Numbered from the stretch's first letter, positions 27,901 through 36,711 are shown. The stretch is 64,000 nt of DNA from an uncultured Flavobacteriaceae bacterium (GCA_947493175.1 CANLQD010000013.1:1-64000); one strand, 5' to 3'. The notes: a model not told the origin generated them from the sequence alone. Made by a program: numbers and translations.

Positions 27901-29167
27901 ATTGGCCATAGCTCATCTCAAGAATTCTTCGTGGATGGTTCTTGAAAGAGTTCTGCGCTTAATATCAAGCCTTGTGGTTGGTATTTATTTAGCCAGGTAT
28001 CTAGGCCCTTCGGATTTTGGTCTTCTGAATTACACTGTAGCCTTTGTGGCCATCTTTCTTCCCTTTGTCGAACTAGGCTTTTCTTCTATTTTGATCAGAG
28101 AATTTATCAGTGAACCGGACGAGAAAAGGATTTATGGCGGCACCGCTTTTTATATGACTCTTGGATCCTCTATTGTAATTATAGCAGTTATAAATACGGT
28201 AAGTTTTCTTGTCAATAAAAATGATTATTTGTTTCACTTAATCTTTATTTATTCACTGGCACTAGTTTTTAAACCTTTCCAAATAATTGATTTTCACTAT
28301 CAATCTCAACTAAGAAGTAAAAAATCAAGTATTATTAAAAGTATAGTCCTAATAATAACAGCTGTCTTGAAAATAGTTTTGATAAGACTAGATGCGCCAT
28401 TAGTATATTTCATCTATGTTTATGGGTTGGATATCGTGTTGCTTTCTATTTTGTTTATTTCTAGCCATTTTTTCAAACAAGGAGCCTTTTTTTTTCCGAG
28501 TTTCAAGAAGAAAATATGCCTGAAATTGTTGAAAAGTGTTTGGCCAATGATTGTATCAGGTCTAGCCGTTTTACTTTACATGAGGACTGATCAAATTATG
28601 ATTCAAAATATGCTCAGTGAGAGGGAATTAGGGCTTTATTCTGCTGCTACAAGAATTTATGAAGGAATCGTTATGGTTTCAATTGTGCTTACTATTTCGT
28701 TCTTACCGGCAATAGTTAAATTAAAGGAAAAGAATAAAGAAAAGTATTCTAAATACCTAACTATGTTTTTTTCGTTCCTTTTTTGGTCTAATAATCTTTT
28801 GGCACTGTTGATTACATTTTTTGGAAAGGATATAGTGGAAGTCTTGTTTGGGAAAGACTTTTTAGCCTCCTCTTCTGTCTTAATAATTATCTCTTGGGCT
28901 GTGGGTTTTGCTTCTTTTGGATCACTTTCTTCTAGGTACTTTACGGCCGAAAACATGGAAAAAAAGCTTCTTTTCAGAACACTCTTGGCTCTCCTAGTGA
29001 ATATTATTTTAAATATTGTTTTTATTCCTGTTTATGGAATCAATGGATCGGCGGTAGCAACTTTGATATCGCTCATATTAGGCAATTATGTGATAGACTA
29101 TTTTGATCCCGAGCTCAAATCGTTGATAAGAATGAAGAATAACGCATTAAAGCTATATTTCAAATGA
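27869..29167 (+). CDS. wzx: Wzx-type polysaccharide flippase
   Basis: 432 aa with about 12 hydrophobic segments. The N-terminus SWMVLERVLRLISSLVVGIYLARYLGPSDFG is the hallmark of the polysaccharide transport (MOP/PST) family. Wzx moves the undecaprenyl-linked repeat unit from cytoplasm to periplasm. The start at 27869 lies within the HAD gene (32-nt overlap); an inner start at the SSWM methionine is possible, but the longer form adds a normal cytoplasmic leader. It overlaps the next gene by 4 nt. Confidence 0.9.
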   Translation: MTDLKALFTSKLAIAHLKNSSWMVLERVLRLISSLVVGIYLARYLGPSDFGLLNYTVAFVAIFLPFVELGFSSILIREFISEPDEKRIYGGTAFYMTLGSSIVIIAVINTVSFLVNKNDYLFHLIFIYSLALVFKPFQIIDFHYQSQLRSKKSSIIKSIVLIITAVLKIVLIRLDAPLVYFIYVYGLDIVLLSILFISSHFFKQGAFFFPSFKKKICLKLLKSVWPMIVSGLAVLLYMRTDQIMIQNMLSERELGLYSAATRIYEGIVMVSIVLTISFLPAIVKLKEKNKEKYSKYLTMFFSFLFWSNNLLALLITFFGKDIVEVLFGKDFLASSSVLIIISWAVGFASFGSLSSRYFTAENMEKKLLFRTLLALLVNIILNIVFIPVYGINGSAVATLISLILGNYVIDYFDPELKSLIRMKNNALKLYFK

Positions 29168-30084
29168 TGAATATGTTTCGGAATTTTATGGTCCGATTTT
29201 CAAATACCAATAAATGGTTATTGAACTACCAGACAAGAAAGCAAAAAGAGAGACAGTTACGACTCTCTGGTATTTTGGAAAATGAGCTCGGTATAGAGTT
29301 CTATACGGTAGAAGGGTTAAAGGAGCTAGTAAATAACCTAAGAACCATAAAACCGTCTTCTCGTTGTCATGTTATCGGTTCTGGGTGGTCACTGAATGAA
29401 ACAAGTAAATTTATATCGGATGATGATTTTGTAATTGGGTTCAACCAAGCAGCTATTTCAGGAATACGATTCGATTTATATTTCGTAGAGTTTGGTAGTC
29501 AACAAGAACTTGAGATTTCTGAAAAACAGTTCAAGCTTATTAAAGAAGTGGTAAGCGAACAAACGGACTTAATTTTTTTTAAAAATGTATGGGCCCGTAG
29601 AAATAACTTAGATTACATACGTAAAAATTGGGCAAACCATGTACATTACATTCAGGATATACCAACGAATTGTTATAATCCTAGATTCTTAAGGCAATCA
29701 TTGGATATTTTTTTGAAAGATGACCCAATTTTTATGAGACAATATTCTTCAACTGCCTTAACAATGATAAAACTGGGAAAAGATTTAGGGTTCAAAAAGA
29801 TTATTCTACACGGAGTAGACTTCGGTGGGGAATACTTCTTTGACACAACAGATTTTGAGGATGAAAATAATTTAAGAAAGTATTTGCCAAGTAGAAAAAG
29901 TAATAATATTTATATTAAATCAGGAAAGCAAGATATACATAGTACCTCTAAGGATCTTTTCGGTCTAAAATATTCCCTGCCTTATGTAAATGAGTATATG
30001 GTTGCAAAGGATGTGAATCTATACGCCGCCACTTCCAATAGTCCTCTTTCAAAAATACTTCCGGTATATCAGGAATATGAATGA
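29164..30084 (+). CDS. Putative glycosyltransferase, GT42/DUF115-like (sialyltransferase-like)
   Basis: 306 aa. It resembles the bacterial sialyltransferases of family GT42 (CstI/CstII) in order of motifs: CHVIGSGWSLNE (68-79) like the CMP-binding GxGxSL loop, VIGFNQA (90-96), SSTALTMIKLGKDLGFKKIILHGVDF (split helix and strand, 195-220), a conserved-looking H259 in DIHSTS, and ATSNSPLSKILP near the end (289-300). The overlap with wzx and nearness to a CMP-sugar synthetase fit a CMP-ulosonate transferase. No strong sequence identity can be claimed, and a DUF115-family role is the alternative. Confidence 0.6.
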   Translation: MMNMFRNFMVRFSNTNKWLLNYQTRKQKERQLRLSGILENELGIEFYTVEGLKELVNNLRTIKPSSRCHVIGSGWSLNETSKFISDDDFVIGFNQAAISGIRFDLYFVEFGSQQELEISEKQFKLIKEVVSEQTDLIFFKNVWARRNNLDYIRKNWANHVHYIQDIPTNCYNPRFLRQSLDIFLKDDPIFMRQYSSTALTMIKLGKDLGFKKIILHGVDFGGEYFFDTTDFEDENNLRKYLPSRKSNNIYIKSGKQDIHSTSKDLFGLKYSLPYVNEYMVAKDVNLYAATSNSPLSKILPVYQEYE

Positions 30085-30098
30085 ACAACTCAAAGTAA

Positions 30099-31175
30099 AT
30101 GATTTTTTATATCCTGTTTTTTTTGACGATTCTATGTCTACTTCATTTTGGAAGACAAATTAGAATAAAAGGCTTTGACGGGCTTGTAGCGGCATTTACC
30201 GTAATATTTATCATGGCATCATTGCGCTTTGACGTTGGATGGGATTATAGATCTTATTATCGATTGATTGAAAAAGATATAAAATTCTACGACTCCCAGT
30301 TTGCAAGATTGGAACCATTAAATAGAACCTTGATAGAGATATCACAATTTTTTGACTTTACCCAATTCTATTTTATTGTAACTTCTTTTATCATTTGTTT
30401 CTCTTTTTATTACATTTTCAAGAGGTTTAGCACAGATGTAATCGTTTCTACCCTACTCTTTCTATCGCTCCCGATTTTCTTTTTCAATTCACTTTCAATT
30501 GTACGGCAATTCACTGCGGTAGCGATAGTTTTTTACGGGTTTCAATATGTTCGATCAAGAATGCTATTTCGATTTCTTGTAGTGCTAGTCATTGCAACCC
30601 TTTTTCATAAGTCTGCATTGGTGGCGGCTCCACTTTATTTTCTTTATGGTAGAAAACCTCATTTTTACTTTTTTCCGATGATTTATTTAGTTGGTTTTCT
30701 TTCATCAGATATGCTTTATTGGTTGGTAGAACATTTGTTGCCCCAATATTTGAAATTCCTAGATCGATCTATTGGTGAGGGAGGTAATAAAGTTTTACTG
30801 CTATTTCAATCTCTTGGTTTTATTTTGTTGTTTTTCATTAACAAGTTGCAATTCAATAAAAAGGAAAACGATTTTTATTTTCTGACGTTCTACATTGGTT
30901 TGTTTGTATGGTCTGGTCTTGCCCAGTATGGGCATGCAGGATTTAGGGGAAGCCTTTATTACACTGTATTTATGTTATTGTTGGTTCCGAATATTCTAAT
31001 CGAAATCAAACAAAAGCGGCTACTTAGGGAGTTGGTTTATATCTCCTGCCTTTTCTTTTTTGTCTTTACTCTATATTTAGGAAAAATCAATCCCAAAAAA
31101 GACGCTAACTTGCCTTATAGAGTATTCTTTTTCAAAGAGGTGTACGATTTAGAAGAACCGAAAGAAATAAAATAA
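30099..31175 (+). CDS. wzy: EpsG-type O-antigen polymerase (Wzy)
   Basis: 358 aa, with about 9-10 transmembrane helices. RFDVGWDYRSYY (about residues 48-59) and SLSIVRQFTAVAI (about 133-145), followed by FHKSALVAAPLYFL, are the pattern of EpsG-family polymerases. It would polymerise flipped repeat units in the periplasm under control of Wzz. It lies between wzx/GT genes in the variable core, as wzy genes do. Confidence 0.83.
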   Translation: MIFYILFFLTILCLLHFGRQIRIKGFDGLVAAFTVIFIMASLRFDVGWDYRSYYRLIEKDIKFYDSQFARLEPLNRTLIEISQFFDFTQFYFIVTSFIICFSFYYIFKRFSTDVIVSTLLFLSLPIFFFNSLSIVRQFTAVAIVFYGFQYVRSRMLFRFLVVLVIATLFHKSALVAAPLYFLYGRKPHFYFFPMIYLVGFLSSDMLYWLVEHLLPQYLKFLDRSIGEGGNKVLLLFQSLGFILLFFINKLQFNKKENDFYFLTFYIGLFVWSGLAQYGHAGFRGSLYYTVFMLLLVPNILIEIKQKRLLRELVYISCLFFFVFTLYLGKINPKKDANLPYRVFFFKEVYDLEEPKEIK

Positions 31176-31197
31176 TAGCTCCTGATATCTGGTTAGA

Positions 31198-31353
31198 ATG
31201 ATGTTGAGATTTGTATTTTATATAAAAGAGATATTTGTGTTGCTGACTTGTCTATTTATAAACCTTTATCTGATGAGAAAATATACGATGTGTAGGTCTC
31301 TTTTTGTCATAAAATGTTCGAAGGCCATGTTTATTAATAATATTGTTGATTAA
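31198..31353 (+). CDS. Small ORF, 51 aa, coupled to the next glycosyltransferase
   Basis: An ATG at 31198 opens a 51-codon frame (MMLRFVFYIKEIFVLLTCLF...) that ends TAATG, the last A being the first base of the glycosyltransferase ATG. The first half is hydrophobic enough for a membrane helix, the second half is basic. No family recognised. It fills nearly all of an otherwise empty 177-bp gap. It may be a real small membrane protein, a leader peptide for the glycosyltransferase, or a chance frame. Confidence 0.35.
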   Translation: MMLRFVFYIKEIFVLLTCLFINLYLMRKYTMCRSLFVIKCSKAMFINNIVD

Positions 31354-32102
31354 TGAGAGAACAGTCCATTTTAGTAACTATCATTACCGTTACTTATAAT
31401 AGCGCCGCTACAATTGAAGACACGCTGATATCGGTCTTGGAACAAACATACTCCAACATCGATTACGTAATCATAGACGGAGGGTCTATCGACAGAACGC
31501 TAGAAATTATAAGTTCATATACATCCGATTTTAAAGAGAAAGGGATAACAATCAAAACGATTAGTGAAAAAGACAAAGGAATTGCAGATGCTTGGAATAA
31601 GGGATTGCGTATTGCCAAGGGGGGGATTATTGGCCTGCTAAATTCTGATGATTGGTACGCCAGGGATTCTGTTCATATTGCGACGAAGATATTAGACCCT
31701 AGGAAAAAAGAACTATCATACGGAATTTGTAAAAGAGTAGATGAACATAAAAAAGTGATAGCGGTATTGCCTGCAAGTTTTTCCAAAAGTCGTGTTTATT
31801 TGAATTTTAGATTTTCCCATACGACCTGTTTCGTTACGAAAAAAACCTATGAGGAAATAGGATGTTTTGATACAAATTATCGTATCGCAATGGATGTGGA
31901 CTTTCTGTTAAGAAGTCTGAAACGAGGAGTTGTCTTTAAAAAAGCTAAAAATATCACTTTCATGAGAGCAGGGGGAGTTAGTGCCAAGCAAAGGAAAAAG
32001 GCAACCAGGGAATACCAATTAGCACTCAGAAAAAATGGCTACAATGTTGTAATAATCTTTATTTTTGGAATGTTGAAAAAGCTAATAGCACTTAGAAATT
32101 AA
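31353..32102 (+). CDS. GT2 family glycosyltransferase
   Basis: 249 aa. GT-A fold: VTIITVTYNSAATIEDTL at the N-terminus, DYVIIDGGSIDRT (first Asp), EKDKGIADAWNKGL and the LNSDDWY metal-binding DxD-like motif, then RIAMDVDFLLR. It adds one sugar from a nucleotide donor to the growing lipid-linked unit at the cytoplasmic face. A hydrophobic tail (VVIIFIFGMLKKLIAL) could touch the membrane. Donor unknown. It is followed after 2 bp by the acetyltransferase. Confidence 0.88.
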   Translation: MREQSILVTIITVTYNSAATIEDTLISVLEQTYSNIDYVIIDGGSIDRTLEIISSYTSDFKEKGITIKTISEKDKGIADAWNKGLRIAKGGIIGLLNSDDWYARDSVHIATKILDPRKKELSYGICKRVDEHKKVIAVLPASFSKSRVYLNFRFSHTTCFVTKKTYEEIGCFDTNYRIAMDVDFLLRSLKRGVVFKKAKNITFMRAGGVSAKQRKKATREYQLALRKNGYNVVIIFIFGMLKKLIALRN

Positions 32103-32104
32103 CG

Positions 32105-32650
32105 ATGCTGAGAAGATTACTTCGATACCCGTACCATTTTGCGATTAATTATGTACCCAATCATATACTGAACAAAATCCCCTCATATACTGTTCGGCAT
32201 TTTTTTTACAGATATGCATTTGGGATAAAACTTGGAAAAGGTAGTAGTATACATATGAATACCCGAATCAATAGGTTCAATATCAAAATCGGAGTAGACA
32301 CGGTAATCAATAGACGCTGTTACCTCGATGGTAGGGGGGGGCTGGAAATCGGCGATAATGTTTCGATATCGCCAGAGGTACAATTGATTACTGCTTCTCA
32401 TGACGTTAATAGCAAAACCTTTGAATATGTCGTTAATCCCATATCGATTCAAGATTACGCCTGGGTGGGCACTAGATCGATGATTCTACCTGGCGTCATT
32501 TTGGGAAAAGGTTGTGTTATTGCGGCGGGAGCCGTTGTGACAAAAAATGTAGCACCCTATAGTATTGTTGCGGGCACCCCGGCCGTAAAAATAGGTGAAC
32601 GTAATTCTGTCCTTGACTATCATTGTAGTTGGATGCCTCCTTTTGACTAA
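32105..32650 (+). CDS. Hexapeptide-repeat acetyltransferase (WcaF-like)
   Basis: 181 aa. Left-handed beta-helix hexapeptide repeats are clear (IGVDTVINRRCYLDGRGG, IGDNVSISPEV, VWVG-like AWVGTRSMILPGV, VIAAGAVVTKNV), with the catalytic His in ASHDVN. The ending AGTPAVKIGER is usual for maltose/colanic-acid O-acetyltransferases. It would use acetyl-CoA to O-acetylate a glycan residue. It sits between two glycosyltransferases and probably modifies the repeat unit. Confidence 0.88.
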   Translation: MLRRLLRYPYHFAINYVPNHILNKIPSYTVRHFFYRYAFGIKLGKGSSIHMNTRINRFNIKIGVDTVINRRCYLDGRGGLEIGDNVSISPEVQLITASHDVNSKTFEYVVNPISIQDYAWVGTRSMILPGVILGKGCVIAAGAVVTKNVAPYSIVAGTPAVKIGERNSVLDYHCSWMPPFD

Positions 32651-32653
32651 CTC

Positions 32654-33721
32654 ATGAAAAAAGTACTAATTGTTGATTTTAACGCAACCGCCCCTACTTA
32701 CAATCACTATTTTGTGAAAGGCCTAAATGATGAGGGTGTCCAAGTAGATATACTCGGTATCGAGAACAAAACTTTTACTAGCTATCATCGGGAAAAACTA
32801 AACTACAAGGGATTTAAGCTAGGTAAAAAGTCCATCAATTATATTCTTAATTGGCTATGGTTATTGATTACTGCAAAGAAGTATAAGGCCATACATTTCC
32901 AATGGCTTCAATTATTAAAACATAATTCTCTCGAGCTTTTGTTCGTAAGGATATTGAAACAAAGGAACAAAAAGATTTTTTATACCGTACATAATTTTTT
33001 TCCACACGATTCCGATGACGAAAAGGTGAATAAAAGATATGTTAGACTGTATAGGATGTTGGATATTCTGGTTGTTCATGCTAATTCTACCACTGCTAAA
33101 ATCAACAGCATTGCAGGTTTAAAAGACATAGTGAAAATCAATCATGGTTATTTTTACACAGAATTTGCAGATTTTCAAAAAAGCACTTACTCTTTTGAGT
33201 TATTAATGTTTGGAAGTATCCTGGCTTACAAAGGAGTTGAAGACGCAATCGAGGTTGTAGCATTGTTGCAGGGGTTAAACATAAGTATAAAATTATTGGT
33301 TGCAGGAAAATGCGAACCACATTATCTCCAAACACTAAAGGATTTGATACGGGACAAGGATCTTGAATCTGTCGTTGTCCTAAATATTGGTTTTATCGAG
33401 GTAGAGCAGCTGATAAAACACTATAAAAATGCTGCTCTGTCCATAATGCCTTATAAAGAAATAGAACAAAGCGGTGTACTATACACTTCTCTAGGTCTAG
33501 GTGTCCCAGTGGTTGGTTATGATGTCGGTGGTTTTGGCGAAACAATTATTAATGAGCATAATGGTTACCTTGTACCTAAGAACGATGTTGCAGCTTTAGC
33601 ACAAGCAGTTAGAAAGGGACTACAAAATCGTTTAAAATTACGGGAAAACATTTTACAGGATATTCAGAATGATTTATGGGTTCAGAATGCCAAGACATTA
33701 AAAGAAGAATATTATAAATGA
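32654..33721 (+). CDS. GT4-like glycosyltransferase
   Basis: 355 aa, GT-B fold. The C-terminal half has VAGKCEPHYLQTL, LNIGFIEVEQLIKHYKNAALSIMPY and the nucleotide-sugar-binding EQSGVLYTSLGLGVPVVGYDVGGFGE, where the expected Glu occurs in IEQSG. The N-terminal acceptor domain is more divergent (KAIHFQWLQ, VHNFFPHD). Donor unknown. The stop overlaps the ligase-like gene by 4 nt. Confidence 0.83.
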   Translation: MKKVLIVDFNATAPTYNHYFVKGLNDEGVQVDILGIENKTFTSYHREKLNYKGFKLGKKSINYILNWLWLLITAKKYKAIHFQWLQLLKHNSLELLFVRILKQRNKKIFYTVHNFFPHDSDDEKVNKRYVRLYRMLDILVVHANSTTAKINSIAGLKDIVKINHGYFYTEFADFQKSTYSFELLMFGSILAYKGVEDAIEVVALLQGLNISIKLLVAGKCEPHYLQTLKDLIRDKDLESVVVLNIGFIEVEQLIKHYKNAALSIMPYKEIEQSGVLYTSLGLGVPVVGYDVGGFGETIINEHNGYLVPKNDVAALAQAVRKGLQNRLKLRENILQDIQNDLWVQNAKTLKEEYYK

Positions 33722-35430
33722 ACCTAAGATTGCGAGTTTTCAAGCAAGCTGTAACCGTTGCGGTACCCATATCGCTGGTCTTCTCGATTTATCTAAATAG
33801 CTTAGTAAGCATCCTGTTCATCTGTACATTCATTCCTGATGTCATCAAAAACTTCTCGAAAAACAATACAAAAAAAAATAGAAATATTTTCTTGGTATTG
33901 ATTGCCTTTATTGGCACTTATCTTTTAGGCTTTTTTCTCGATACTACCTATGGTATCGTCAATATCAAGAAAGCAGAACGTTTGTTGCCTTTTTTGATTT
34001 TCCCTTTTGTTTTTATCTACTCAAATATTGAAAGCTATTTCAAGGACCTAAGAAACCCTTTAAGGGTTTTCAGTTTTTTCATTGTTCTTTTTAACATCTT
34101 TTTGATCGTAAACCTTTTCATAAAGACTTCAATAACATATACGGATACTTCCTTTTTAAATAAAAGATGGGTCAAAAGAAATGTCATCCTTCTAAGCTCA
34201 GATGAAAGCCCGTCGAATCTACATCTACAAACTAATCTGCTAAAACCGGATGGCGGCACAAACCCATCTGAGTTGCTGTATAATCGTTTCTTTACAGTCG
34301 ATAAAGACACGGCGATTACCAGAAGTATTTTTATAAAATCTTCTGATGATATTTGGTTATTGATGAGGCATTATGATGGAAGCAGAAACAAAGGAGCATG
34401 GTTTTTCCCAAAAGAAGGGAAGGTTGGTTTCATACAAGAAGGACTAAAAGCGAACGTGGAGAGCTATGATAAAGGTTGGTATCGTATTTCTTTAACCAAT
34501 CGGGTAGATCATAGGTTAAAAAGGGAAAGAATACAGCTTACATTTGTTTCCGAAAACAAATCCTATAATTTCAAAATCAATAAGGACTATAAAGTTCTTA
34601 TTGGCGGTGCTCAATTGGAAATTGGAAGTAAGGCAGGGGATTACATGCCTCTAAGGCATAGGGGTTTTTGGGAAGAATTTAATAGGGTGGATATTTTAGG
34701 TGTTGTTGAAGGGCACCCCACTTACTATTCGCTTTATGTAGTGTTTTCCTCATTGATTATCCTTTTATTCTATCCATTTAAAAAGGCACAGCTATTTTGT
34801 TTGGGAATTAATATAGCTACAATAGTATTATTGGGTTCAAAGGCCGCCATTTTCACGGTATTCATACTTTTATTAATACTATCCTATTATTCTTTCAAGA
34901 AAGGGGTTTCAAGAAGAAACGCGGGCATGGCTTTTTTGGCTGTTTTAAGTGGTATTTCCTTGCTCTATTTTACTAAGACATTTCATCGATTTTATCAAAT
35001 GTTCAGTAGTTTGGGAAAAGAAGGCTCTGGATTTTTTCTAAGTACTGAAAAGAGGTTGTTAATGTGGGATACTATAAAAAACCTGCCTATCGAAATGCTT
35101 TTGATTGGAAATGGGAACATTCATGGTTATCAAATAATTGGAAAGGAACTATCGGTTTCGCTAAACGCTCATAACCAATATTTGGAAGCCCTTCTATGTT
35201 CTGGCATCATAGGATTTTTACTGTTGTTGACATATATTTTTGGAATTTTCACTGTAGACAAAACAACACGAAAGAATATACTAATTCTACTGTTTGTTCT
35301 AATGTTGGCTTTTAATCTTTTGTTTGAGAATTTACTTAACCGTCAATGGGGAATAGTATTTATTTCCTTCTTTTTTTCTTATTTATATGTATTTCACAGA
35401 AAAAGCAGCCGCATTAAATCGAAAAGATGA
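33718..35430 (+). CDS. O-antigen ligase-like protein with an inserted periplasmic beta domain
   Basis: 570 aa. Membrane helices lie at residues 10-135 and 335-560; the C-terminal part has the Wzy_C/WaaL-type pattern with SKAAIFTVFILLL and a periplasmic loop ending NAHNQYLEALLCSGIIGF. Between them, residues about 145-315 form a soluble domain with Trp-rich strands and GAQLEIGSKAGDYMPL at its end, resembling carbohydrate-binding beta-sandwich domains. Usual ligases are about 400-430 aa, so the insert accounts for the extra length. It would join the finished polymer to lipid A-core; a second polymerase is the alternative. Confidence 0.75.
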   Translation: MNLRLRVFKQAVTVAVPISLVFSIYLNSLVSILFICTFIPDVIKNFSKNNTKKNRNIFLVLIAFIGTYLLGFFLDTTYGIVNIKKAERLLPFLIFPFVFIYSNIESYFKDLRNPLRVFSFFIVLFNIFLIVNLFIKTSITYTDTSFLNKRWVKRNVILLSSDESPSNLHLQTNLLKPDGGTNPSELLYNRFFTVDKDTAITRSIFIKSSDDIWLLMRHYDGSRNKGAWFFPKEGKVGFIQEGLKANVESYDKGWYRISLTNRVDHRLKRERIQLTFVSENKSYNFKINKDYKVLIGGAQLEIGSKAGDYMPLRHRGFWEEFNRVDILGVVEGHPTYYSLYVVFSSLIILLFYPFKKAQLFCLGINIATIVLLGSKAAIFTVFILLLILSYYSFKKGVSRRNAGMAFLAVLSGISLLYFTKTFHRFYQMFSSLGKEGSGFFLSTEKRLLMWDTIKNLPIEMLLIGNGNIHGYQIIGKELSVSLNAHNQYLEALLCSGIIGFLLLLTYIFGIFTVDKTTRKNILILLFVLMLAFNLLFENLLNRQWGIVFISFFFSYLYVFHRKSSRIKSKR

Positions 35431-36623
35431 AGATTCTTTTTTTAACTGATAATTTCCCCCCGGAATCGAACGCCCCTGCGACTCGCACATTCGAGCATTG
35501 CAGTATTTGGGTTAAAGAGGGCGCGGAGGTTACTGTTATAACGGGGGTTCCAAATTTTCCTAAAGGTAAGGTCTATGAAGGATACAAGAACAAATTATAC
35601 CAAACGGAATATATAAAAGGCATCAAGGTCATTCGAGTATGGACCTTTATCGCTGCTAATAAGGGTTTTTTAAAGCGTACGCTGGATTTTTTAAGTTTTA
35701 TGATGTCCTCGTTTTGGGTTGGTCTGTTTGTGAAAACTGATTTAATCGTTGCGACCTCTCCTCAATTTTTTACGGCCGTATCTGGCCGATGGTTGGCCTT
35801 TTGGAAGCGTAGGAAGTGGATAATGGAAGTTCGTGACATTTGGCCAGAGTCTATTAAGGCGGTAGGGGCTATGAAGACCAATTCCATACTTCGTTTTTTT
35901 GAATTCTTGGAGGGCAGTATGTATAAAAGCGCGCACAGGATTATAGTAGTTACTGATTCCTTTAAACATCTGTTGACCTCCAAGCATAATATTGAGGGTG
36001 AAAAAATAAGAGTGATTAAAAATGGCATTAATACCGATATGTTTTTTCCAATGCCTAAAAATCAATCCCTATTAGCCAATTTAGGACTAGAAAACAAGTT
36101 TATCATAGGTTATATCGGTACCCATGGTATGGCGCATAATTTGAGTTTTATTCTCGATAGCGCGGCTCAAATCAAGGATGACGAAGTTCATTTCCTCTTT
36201 CTTGGCACGGGTGCTGAAAAGGAAAATCTACTTGCTCGAATGAAGAAACTTGGTTTGAACAATATTAGTATGTTGGATGCAGTACCTAAAAAAATGGTCA
36301 AGGAATACATCTCTATTCTTGATGTTGGTTTGGTAAACCTTAAAAAATCGGATACATTCAAGTCGGTAATTCCCTCTAAAATCTTTGAGTTGGCAGCCAT
36401 GCACAAACCCATTCTTCTAGGCGTAGAAGGTGAGGCGAAAGCAATTATTGAAGAGTACAAAATTGGAATTCCTTTTGAACCTGGTAACGATACTGATTTT
36501 ATAGAAAGTGTACATGCCATTAAGAAGGGAGAAACAAGGATTTGGGGTTTTGATAAACTAGTGAAGGATTTTGATAGGACAGACCTCGCTAAAAGGATGT
36601 TAAAGATTTTAAGGTCAAGATAG
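35427..36623 (+). CDS. WbuB-like GT4 glycosyltransferase
   Basis: 398 aa. It begins ILFLTDNFPPESNAPATRTFEH and continues TVITGVPNFPKGKVYEGY, which together mark the WbuB/FnlC-like group of GT4 enzymes that transfer N-acetyl-6-deoxyhexosamines such as L-FucNAc. EVRDIWPESI, GYIGTHGMAHNL, FLGTGAEK and a donor-binding region with SKIFELAAMHKPIL complete the GT-B fold. No FnlA-type genes are visible here, so the donor remains open. Overlaps the ligase gene by 4 nt. Confidence 0.83.
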   Translation: MKILFLTDNFPPESNAPATRTFEHCSIWVKEGAEVTVITGVPNFPKGKVYEGYKNKLYQTEYIKGIKVIRVWTFIAANKGFLKRTLDFLSFMMSSFWVGLFVKTDLIVATSPQFFTAVSGRWLAFWKRRKWIMEVRDIWPESIKAVGAMKTNSILRFFEFLEGSMYKSAHRIIVVTDSFKHLLTSKHNIEGEKIRVIKNGINTDMFFPMPKNQSLLANLGLENKFIIGYIGTHGMAHNLSFILDSAAQIKDDEVHFLFLGTGAEKENLLARMKKLGLNNISMLDAVPKKMVKEYISILDVGLVNLKKSDTFKSVIPSKIFELAAMHKPILLGVEGEAKAIIEEYKIGIPFEPGNDTDFIESVHAIKKGETRIWGFDKLVKDFDRTDLAKRMLKILRSR

Positions 36624-36686
36624 TTGTTTTGCTCAGCCAAGAACCTATTTTTTTTCCGCATCCACAGCTGACAATAATAACTTCAC

Positions 36687-36694
36687 TACTTTTG
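36687..36694 (+). promoter_or_regulatory. -7 box for the WecA-like gene
   Basis: TACTTTTG fits TAnnTTTG and ends 17 nt before the TTG start at 36712, which supports that start. No TTG -33 at standard distance. Confidence 0.45.
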
Positions 36695-36711
36695 CGAAAA
36701 GCCGAACGACC

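Noticed and set aside
36624..36711. Possible small gene between the WbuB-like GT and the WecA-like gene
   Set aside because: The gap is 88 bp, holds a -7 box and has no credible start codon.
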